Positions 7,650-13,201 of a stretch of 18,936 nt of DNA are shown here, in pieces. Below the pieces are notes generated by a model. The model was not told the DNA's origin, searched no databases, and saw nothing but the letters and a program-made list of their open reading frames with translations. A program made the translations under genes and the position numbers. The stretch is from Balneolaceae bacterium. GTDB lineage: Bacteria > Bacteroidota > Rhodothermia > Balneolales > Balneolaceae. Location: NCBI GenBank assembly GCA_007126675.1, contig SLAU01000186.1, positions 1 to 18,936 on the forward strand. The letters are read 5' to 3'. Position 1 is the first letter of the stretch. Every line of letters begins with the position of its first letter.

Positions 7650-8702
7650 TTACAACAGAATGCTGCTATAATCTTCATAATTTTCCATGATTTTCCCTGT
7701 GCCTTCAACCGCGGTGGTTAATGGATTATCGGCAATATGAACAGGTAGGTTAATGGAGCTTTTTATAAGCTGGTCCATTCCTCTTAATAATGCTCCTCCT
7801 CCCGTTAACATAATTCCCCTGTCGAGTATATCTGCTGAAAGCTCAGGGGGAGTATTTTCAAGTGATTTTGTGATTGCATCCAGACAGCTGTTAATCGGCT
7901 CAGAGATAGCTTCTCGTACATCCATAGAAGTGACTTCAATTGTTTTTGGAACACCGCTTACCAGATTCCTTCCTTTTATTGCCATGGTTAGTTCTTGTTC
8001 TAAAGGAATAGCCGACCCGATTTTGTGCTTAATTTTTTCTGCCGTTCGCTCACCGATTAGCAGGTTATATTTTCTGCGAAAGTAATTAACAAGCTCATTA
8101 TTCATTTGTACACCGCCAATACGTATAGATTGTGCAAATACGATGCCACCCAACGAAATTACAGCAATTTCGGTTGTCCCCCCACCAATGTCTACGATCA
8201 TATTACCATATGGTTCTTTAACGTCGAGGCCTAAACCTACTGCTCCGGCTACAGTTTCTTCAATCAGGTATACATCTTTAGCTCCTGCATTTTCGGCACT
8301 GTCGCGAACGGCCATCCTTTCAACGGCAGTAATGCCATTGGGAACTGTAATAAACATTCGCCTTACAGATGATAGCCAGCGGTTTTTCATAACTTTATTA
8401 ATCATTTCCCGCATCATTTTTTCAGAAATCTCAAAATCGGCAATAACACCACCCTGCAGAGGCCGTACGGTTGTAATATTTTTATGCGTTTTTTCATGCA
8501 TTAAATGGGCTTCATGCCCTACAGAAATAACATCTCCGGCGGGATTCAAAGCAACAATGGAGGGTTCATTTAATACAACACCTTTGCCTTTTTGGTATAT
8601 TAGTGTGTTGACCGTACCAAGATCTACAGCGAGATCTACACGCATGGAACTGAGTAAACCATTCTTTTTGTCTGCAGATTGGAGTGTGCTTGTTGAATCC
8701 AT
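7650..8702 (-). CDS. mreB: MreB-family cell-shape actin
   Basis: A 350-residue bacterial actin, expected to form membrane-associated filaments that guide side-wall peptidoglycan synthesis. Phosphate-1 is VDLGTVNTLIY (residues 26-36), phosphate-2 is VDIGGGTTEIAVIS (170-183), and the adenosine motif is MLTGGGALLRGMDQL (298-312); Glu149 lies in LIEET. The N-terminus has about 20 residues before the first strand, slightly longer than usual, with an internal Met20 as a possible alternative start. Two conserved spots differ from typical MreB: the IEEP(M)AAAIG segment reads IEETVAGAVG, and the GGDxxD(E/D) segment after phosphate-2 reads GGVQMNN, losing its acidic residues. No mreC, mreD, pbp2 or rodA lies next to it. 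It is clearly MreB-like, but may be a paralogue of the main MreB. Confidence 0.9.
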   Translation of the reverse strand: MDSTSTLQSADKKNGLLSSMRVDLAVDLGTVNTLIYQKGKGVVLNEPSIVALNPAGDVISVGHEAHLMHEKTHKNITTVRPLQGGVIADFEISEKMMREMINKVMKNRWLSSVRRMFITVPNGITAVERMAVRDSAENAGAKDVYLIEETVAGAVGLGLDVKEPYGNMIVDIGGGTTEIAVISLGGIVFAQSIRIGGVQMNNELVNYFRRKYNLLIGERTAEKIKHKIGSAIPLEQELTMAIKGRNLVSGVPKTIEVTSMDVREAISEPINSCLDAITKSLENTPPELSADILDRGIMLTGGGALLRGMDQLIKSSINLPVHIADNPLTTAVEGTGKIMENYEDYSSILL

Positions 8703-9059
8703 GTATAAAATGCTTCGTTGTATAAATTATGAGTAAAACAGTCCCGGACGTTGGAAATAACCGAATCAGAAATAATTCTGATGATTAAAAAAGATTCGAC
8801 TCTCAGTGATATCCCTTTATGGTTAGGCAACTTTTGTCAATTTGTTCCCCGAATAAGGTGAAATTGTTTCTCAATTCATGCGAGCAAGTTCCTTATCTAA
8901 TAACCGGCGGAATAAATTAACCGCATTTTAGATGTGTTTGATTTTTTACATTCTCAGGCTTCTTGAAAACCCCTGCCCCTTCATCCCCTGGGTAAACTTA
9001 CTAACACTAAATCAGCTGAAATAAGTTTTTTAAAACAGTTTTAAGAAGTTTATAAATAA
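8703..9059. other. Gene-poor stretch upstream of mreB
   Basis: 357 bases without a credible gene. It must hold the mreB promoter and the end of the aldehyde dehydrogenase transcript. I see two inverted repeats: ATCAGAA-ATAA-TTCTGAT (8765-8782), about 65-80 bases before the mreB start, and TTAAAAC-A-GTTTTAA (9030-9044), just after the aldehyde dehydrogenase stop. The second is all AT except for one pair and has no proper T-tract, so it is a poor terminator. Confidence 0.4.
8765..8782. promoter_or_regulatory. Perfect inverted repeat in the mreB leader, possible operator
   Basis: Seven-base arms ATCAGAA / TTCTGAT separated by ATAA, centred about 72 bases upstream of the mreB start codon. The spacing suits an operator near the promoter or a small leader hairpin. 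No factor is identified. Confidence 0.3.
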
Positions 9060-10490
9060 TTATCCATGATTTACAATCACTGTTTTCACAGCGGTTACAT
9101 CATAGAGCGCCTCAAATCCCTTTTCACGGCCAAAGCCGCTCTTTTTCATTCCGCCGAATGGTAATTCAACTCCGCCGCCGGCTCCATAGCCATTTATGTA
9201 AACCTGGCCGGCATCAATAGCTTCTGCCACCCTGTGAGCTTTTCCAACATCTTTTGTCCAGACTGCCGCTATCAGCCCATACTCCACGTCATTCGCAATA
9301 CGGATTGCATCGGCTTCATCTTTGAAAGGAATCACAGTCAGCACCGGTCCGAAAACTTCATTTTGTGCGATAAAACTTTCGTTATTTACCCTGCCCATTA
9401 GCATTGGAGGGAAAAAGAAACCTTCACCATCCGGTTTATCACCTTGGGCAAGAATTTCTGCACCATCGTCAATCGCCCGCTGTACAAAACCTTCAACTCT
9501 TTCCAGCTGCTTTTTGGTGATGATGGGCCCAACGTCAGGATTTTTATCGGCAGGCCCGGTCTTCAGTTTCTTAAACCTTTTTATAAGTTCATGAACCACA
9601 TCATCATGTATATCTTCCTGGATCACCAGCCGGGAACCGGCAGAACAAGTTTGTCCTGCATTCTGAATGATAGCATTTACGATAACAGGCATGGCTGCTT
9701 CAATATCAGCATCATTAAATACAACCTGGGGTGATTTTCCACCCAGTTCCAGCAGTACCGGACGTATATGATCGGCAGAATTTTTCATCACAATTTTACC
9801 AACCTCAGGAGAACCCGTAAAAGCCATATGATCTATTCCGGGATGGTTTGCAAGAGCTGCCCCGGCTTCATCACCAAGACCGGTAACAAGATTTACGACT
9901 CCGGGAGGAAAGCCCGCTTCATGAATCAGTTCAAACACTCTTACCACTGCAAGGCATGCATCCTCGGCAGGTTTAAAAACAGCCGTATTACCCGCAGCAA
10001 GTGCAGGTGCAAGTGTGCGGCCGGTCATTTGAAGGGGATAGTTCCAAGGTATAATGTGGCCGGTTACGCCTAAAGGCACGCGTTTGGTATACACTGAGTA
10101 TCCATCCATAAAGGGGATGGTATCACCATGCAGTTTATCAGCGGCGCCTGCATAAAATTCAAAATAACGTGCGCAGAGAGAGGCATCTGTTCGTGCTTGC
10201 TTAATCGGCTTGCCCGTATCGGCCGATTCAAGCTCAGACAGCTCATCCAGATGTTCTTCAAGCACGTTGGCTATTTTGTACAGAATTCTTCCGCGATTTG
10301 CAGCATCCGTTTTTCCCCAAACACGATTAAATGCATTGCGCGCGGCTTTCACGGCTTTATCAACATCTTGATCCCCGCTTCTTGCAATTTCTCCGGCTTT
10401 CGTATTGTAAGATGGATTGATCATATCAATTTTCCCAAGGGTGCCGGGTACCCATTTACCGTTGATATAATTTTTAGCCTGAGTTTTCAC
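9060..10490 (-). CDS. NAD(P)-dependent aldehyde dehydrogenase
   Basis: 476 residues, full length for the ALDH superfamily, oxidising an aldehyde to the carboxylate in the cytosol. The oxyanion Asn150 is in IPWNYPL, Lys173 in FKPAE, the Rossmann-type loop FTGSPEVGK at 224-232, the general base Glu248 in LELGGKSP, the nucleophile Cys282 in NAGQTCSAGSR, and the cofactor Glu378 in NEVFGP. Overall it resembles betaine-aldehyde/gamma-aminobutyraldehyde/phenylacetaldehyde-type enzymes, but specificity cannot be read from the sequence. The start is a GTG at 10490: an in-frame TAA lies two codons upstream, and the next Met (residue 23) would remove the conserved YINGKWV strand. It begins 23 bases after the dehydratase stop on the same strand, so the two form a unit. 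Confidence 0.93.
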   Translation of the reverse strand: MKTQAKNYINGKWVPGTLGKIDMINPSYNTKAGEIARSGDQDVDKAVKAARNAFNRVWGKTDAANRGRILYKIANVLEEHLDELSELESADTGKPIKQARTDASLCARYFEFYAGAADKLHGDTIPFMDGYSVYTKRVPLGVTGHIIPWNYPLQMTGRTLAPALAAGNTAVFKPAEDACLAVVRVFELIHEAGFPPGVVNLVTGLGDEAGAALANHPGIDHMAFTGSPEVGKIVMKNSADHIRPVLLELGGKSPQVVFNDADIEAAMPVIVNAIIQNAGQTCSAGSRLVIQEDIHDDVVHELIKRFKKLKTGPADKNPDVGPIITKKQLERVEGFVQRAIDDGAEILAQGDKPDGEGFFFPPMLMGRVNNESFIAQNEVFGPVLTVIPFKDEADAIRIANDVEYGLIAAVWTKDVGKAHRVAEAIDAGQVYINGYGAGGGVELPFGGMKKSGFGREKGFEALYDVTAVKTVIVNHG

Positions 10491-10513
10491 AATTTAAGCT
10501 GTTAAGATTAAAA

Positions 10514-11365
10514 CTAAGTATTCCAGGAGTAGATCCACTTTATGGATGCTTTCATGGCAATTTTTCCCTCCGGCCCGCAAGCCCGGAGCTCTGTTTTGTG
10601 ATTATCAACACTTTTTCCGTAGATCGTAATTTGTTCATCAAGATAGATCGGTCCGGTTGCTTTATACTCCAGGTGTTCGATTACTTTGCCGTCATTTTTA
10701 TTTTTAAATGCATCGATAAGAAGCAAAAGAATAAAAGGGGCTTGCACCACAAGATTTGGATAACCTTCCAGTTTTCTCACATAATCAAGATCGTAGTGAA
10801 TACGATGGCTGTTAAAGGTAAGTGCTGAAAAGCGAAACAACTGGACGTTACCCGGTTTGGTAGTTTTGGTCCAGTCGGGATCGATATCCAGCGGTTCGGT
10901 CCTGATTGGGTGAGCCCCCTCTTCTGATCCTTCACGATAAACCAGTTTCTGTGTTTCATCTACTGCAATTGCACCGCTTGAGCTGACCTGGTGGCGGATC
11001 GTAACAAAACATTGCTTACCGGTTTTTCCTTCTTTTTCATCAACCGATATGATGGTTGATTTCTTATCTGCAGGGGAGCCGGCTTTAAGCGGTTTTCTAA
11101 ATTCAAGGCTTCCTCCTGCCCACATTCTTTTCGGCAGGTCTATAGGGGGTAAAAAATCACCATTCACAGCATGTCCGTCAATACCCAGGCTCGAATTTGG
11201 AATAGCATCCGAAAAATAGACCCAGTGTGCGCAATGTGGCAATATCGTGCCATCGGTTACCGAATTTGGGTCGCGATTCATCAGCGCTTCAAGCTTCCGT
11301 AACTGCTCCGGTGCCATAGTATCACTGCTGCTTTTTGTTTTACCTATCCAATCATCATAGCTCAT
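10514..11365 (-). CDS. FAS1-type / mesaconyl-C4-CoA-hydratase-like double-hotdog dehydratase
   Basis: 283 residues of the MaoC-like FAS1-dehydratase family, which includes mesaconyl-C4-CoA hydratase and the mitochondrial HTD2 (3-hydroxyacyl-thioester dehydratase). The N-terminal hotdog (about 1-140) carries PHCAHWVYF and PKRMWAGGSLEF. The C-terminal hotdog carries FRFSALTFNSHRIHYD (177-192), whose Asn185, His187, His190 and Asp192 match the family's catalytic segment, followed by EGYPNLVVQAP. Relatives usually read LVVHGP there, so His to Gln is a small difference. It likely hydrates or dehydrates a CoA-bound acyl chain in the cytosol. It is the promoter-proximal gene of a unit with the aldehyde dehydrogenase, which suggests a catabolic route whose substrate I cannot name. 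Confidence 0.85.
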   Translation of the reverse strand: MSYDDWIGKTKSSSDTMAPEQLRKLEALMNRDPNSVTDGTILPHCAHWVYFSDAIPNSSLGIDGHAVNGDFLPPIDLPKRMWAGGSLEFRKPLKAGSPADKKSTIISVDEKEGKTGKQCFVTIRHQVSSSGAIAVDETQKLVYREGSEEGAHPIRTEPLDIDPDWTKTTKPGNVQLFRFSALTFNSHRIHYDLDYVRKLEGYPNLVVQAPFILLLLIDAFKNKNDGKVIEHLEYKATGPIYLDEQITIYGKSVDNHKTELRACGPEGKIAMKASIKWIYSWNT

Positions 11366-11404
11366 TTTATCATTATTTGAATTGCATGGTACAGTTGCAC
11401 TATT

Positions 11405-11410
11405 ATTATA
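11405..11410 (-). promoter_or_regulatory. Candidate -10 box for the dehydratase-aldehyde dehydrogenase unit
   Basis: The minus strand reads TATAAT here, 40 bases before the dehydratase ATG. No good -35 is seen at 17 bases. The inverted repeats immediately upstream (11423-11463) would overlap the polymerase site. Confidence 0.35.
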
Positions 11411-11422
11411 TAAGTCAATTTA

Positions 11423-11440
11423 GTAGTGCTAATTAACTAC
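11423..11440. promoter_or_regulatory. Inverted repeat in the divergent intergenic region
   Basis: GTAGT and ACTAC arms separated by GCTAATTA. It lies two bases from the larger palindrome at 11443-11463 and just upstream of the candidate -10 at 11405-11410, so it may be part of the same control site. Confidence 0.3.
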
Positions 11441-11442
11441 AT

Positions 11443-11463
11443 ATTGTAATGTAACATAACAAT
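11443..11463. promoter_or_regulatory. Near-perfect 21-base palindrome, likely repressor operator
   Basis: Left arm ATTGT-A-ATGT (11443-11452), centre A11453, right arm ACAT-A-ACAAT (11454-11463). Nine of ten position pairs are complementary; only 11448/11458 is not. It lies 77 bases before the minus-strand dehydratase start and 86 bases before the plus-strand start at 11550. Size and symmetry fit a dimeric TetR- or GntR-like regulator, but no such regulator is encoded in the window. Confidence 0.5.
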
Positions 11464-11549
11464 TTCTCATAATCAGGCCGTTCAATAAGAACTTGATGAG
11501 AATTACCGGATTACTTTGGACTAAATTATCAACCAAATTGCACTGAAAG

Positions 11550-12476
11550 ATGGAAAGTTATACAAATCAGTTCCGTAAAGGTGCTTTTGAAATTTTGTTT
11601 GTGGCAGTTTTAATATTTTTTAGTTCTTTCCCGAGTGAAGCATTGGGACAGCGAATCATCGAACGTTCGCACATTCTGAATCCGCTTGAAAATCCGGCTG
11701 TTGATCTTGAGGAGGATGAAGAGAAATGGTTCTCGCATGTTGGCGGATGGGGGGCATTTGGCAACTACTCATTTGCAAGAGACAGTGACCATCTTTGGTA
11801 CCAGGAGCTGGGAGCCTATTTCGAAATTTTCAGGCGTGGGAATGAGTCCAGCTTCGCTATAACCTCACAAATTGAGTTTATTGCAAACGGAGATAATGAT
11901 ATAAACTTCAGCCCGCATGCAATTATTTGGGAAGAGGGGCTTTTGTATACAAGCTATCGGGGAGGATTTTACCTTCAATTTGGATATTATCACCGCTGTA
12001 AGCATGATATTGATAATCTGGAATCGGGAGAAGAGCGTGCATCCGTTTTTGGAAGTGCAATGGGAAGAGTGATTGTGCCGGTGCAGTTTTCCCAAAGAAA
12101 CGATGCGGTTTTTTCACTTCAGTATGATTACTACACGATTACCTGGGAACGAAGAATCCCGGAAGAGTTTGCAGATCTGGAACCCATGTGGGATGAGCTG
12201 CATTCATCCTTCCTGCTGAATGGCAGTTATCGATCCTATTTCAGTGATGATAATTATTTTGGTGTATCGGGTTATGGAATGTCCATACTCGCAAATGACG
12301 GTCTGCGATTAAACGCCAAAATCGGGCTAACAGTTGGCACAAGCCGCGGACCCGGAGACGTTGAAGTGGGAATTCATATGGAACACTTCGCCGACAGCGG
12401 GATCCCCGTAAGGCCCGGATCAGTTACACTTGCAGGATTGGGAATCAGGATTAACAGTACGGGGAGTGTGCGTTAA
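11550..12476 (+). CDS. Exported protein of unknown function, probably outer-membrane barrel
   Basis: 308 residues that I do not recognise. The N-terminus has a basic start and a hydrophobic stretch (about 12-30: FEILFVAVLIFFSSFPSEA) ending near ALG-Q, a signal peptide or an N-terminal anchor. After a charged linker (AVDLEEDEEKW) the rest is rich in aromatic, alternating beta-strand-like segments (HVGGWGAFGNYSF, GGFYLQFGYYHR, FSLQYDYYTITW, GIHMEHFADSG), as in small outer-membrane barrels. The protein ends INSTGSVR, without the usual terminal aromatic, although LAGLGIRI just before could be the last strand. A single Cys occurs in YYHRCKHD. The start ATG at 11550 is the only one that keeps the signal. 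It is divergent from the dehydratase unit and shares the intergenic palindrome, so the two may be co-regulated. Confidence 0.7.
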   Translation: MESYTNQFRKGAFEILFVAVLIFFSSFPSEALGQRIIERSHILNPLENPAVDLEEDEEKWFSHVGGWGAFGNYSFARDSDHLWYQELGAYFEIFRRGNESSFAITSQIEFIANGDNDINFSPHAIIWEEGLLYTSYRGGFYLQFGYYHRCKHDIDNLESGEERASVFGSAMGRVIVPVQFSQRNDAVFSLQYDYYTITWERRIPEEFADLEPMWDELHSSFLLNGSYRSYFSDDNYFGVSGYGMSILANDGLRLNAKIGLTVGTSRGPGDVEVGIHMEHFADSGIPVRPGSVTLAGLGIRINSTGSVR

Positions 12477-12565
12477 TTATTTGGCTTGAGTTTGAAATAT
12501 AAATTTGATTAAGCAGTCTTGGAATGTCCTACTAGAGAGATAGACTGTTATAGCGTGATAAATTT

Positions 12566-12606
12566 CGTCATGCCGGAACTCCGCTAACGCTGCGTCCGGG
12601 ATGGCG
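12566..12606. repeat. REP-like palindromic element between convergent genes
   Basis: CGTCATGCCGGA (12566-12577) pairs with TCCGGGATGGCG (12595-12606): ten Watson-Crick pairs, one G-T and one G-G mismatch. An inner CGC/GCG pairing (12582-12584 with 12592-12594) adds to the stem. It is markedly more GC-rich than the surrounding intergenic DNA. Dispersed GC-rich hairpins of this kind are common in intergenic DNA of related bacteria. It could also end the transcript of the exported-protein gene. I see only one copy in the window. Confidence 0.5.
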
Positions 12607-12658
12607 CCTGTTTTGGTCAAAATCACTTTTATTTCAACGATTTTATAACAAACTCAGA

Positions 12659-13021
12659 TTATTGATCCTGATCAAAGTTCTTCTGCATCTCTTCCATCTG
12701 TGAGGAATCAACAATCTGAAGCTGATTGCTGAGCGATGTTTGAAGTTCTTCAACATCATCATCACTAACAAGCTCACTGATATCTTTAACGCCGGCTTTG
12801 ATTGCAAGGTTATAAACCATTCTGTTAAAGAGCATTTGATGCGCAGCGGAAGAAATTTGCAATAACTGCTGCTGAGGAACCTGTCCGCCGGCAAGTTTGA
12901 TTTTATTCATCACTGGTTCTAAAAGCTTTTCAATTCTTTTATTGAGCTGCCGCTCGAGCTCACCGGCTTCTTTGTTCTCTTTACTTGTCACTTCTTTTCC
13001 GCTTGGGTCAACCAATTTCAT
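12659..13021 (-). CDS. Small cytosolic protein of unknown function
   Basis: About 120 residues, not recognised. It opens MKLVDPSGKEV, continues with a charged, probably coiled-coil helix (NKEAGELERQLNKRIEKLLE), then LAGGQVPQQQLLQISSAAHQ and a helical VYNLAIKAGVKDISEL, and ends in a very acidic, glutamine-rich tail (SDDDVEELQ, MEEMQKNFDQDQ). There is no signal peptide, membrane segment or catalytic motif. I chose the ATG at 13021. An upstream in-frame GTG at 13045 would add eight residues. Neither has a Shine-Dalgarno sequence. A second frame overlaps on the same strand (12643-12894) but gives a Cys/Arg-rich sequence without sense. It is divergent from the S9 peptidase and convergent with the exported-protein gene. 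Confidence 0.75.
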   Translation of the reverse strand: MKLVDPSGKEVTSKENKEAGELERQLNKRIEKLLEPVMNKIKLAGGQVPQQQLLQISSAAHQMLFNRMVYNLAIKAGVKDISELVSDDDVEELQTSLSNQLQIVDSSQMEEMQKNFDQDQ

Positions 13022-13201
13022 AATAGATAGATAATTTTGATTCACTTTTTATTTCACACTTAAGATAACGCATCTTTTGGGCATATCAATCCGAAACCCA
13101 AACGGTTTATGTTAGAACGTGAAAAAATGTAATTCAAAAAGCATTCCTTCAGATTCTTTCTGATATTGAAAGCTCACTATATCTCAAACATTATATTCGA
13201 C

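Noticed and set aside
8143..8736. Long plus-strand open frame of 197 codons opposite mreB
   Set aside because: It is the antisense shadow of mreB, whose actin motifs are unmistakable; the plus-strand product is Ser/Thr/Pro-rich and has no family features.
9030..9044. Inverted repeat TTAAAAC-A-GTTTTAA as terminator of the aldehyde dehydrogenase unit
   Set aside because: Only one G-C pair, a one-base centre that cannot form a stable loop, and no proper T-tract; probably chance in AT-rich DNA.
9768..10505. Plus-strand open frames opposite the aldehyde dehydrogenase
   Set aside because: They are antisense to an intact ALDH with all catalytic residues, and their products are Cys/Arg/Phe-rich without order.
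12643..12894. Second minus-strand reading frame of 83 codons overlapping the small unknown gene
   Set aside because: Its sequence is rich in Arg, Cys, Leu and Ser without domain-like order, and it is a frame-shifted shadow of the better frame at 12659-13021.
13166..13201. Upstream TTG start for the S9 peptidase
   Set aside because: It would place 12 polar residues before a clean signal peptide that begins exactly at the ATG 13202.
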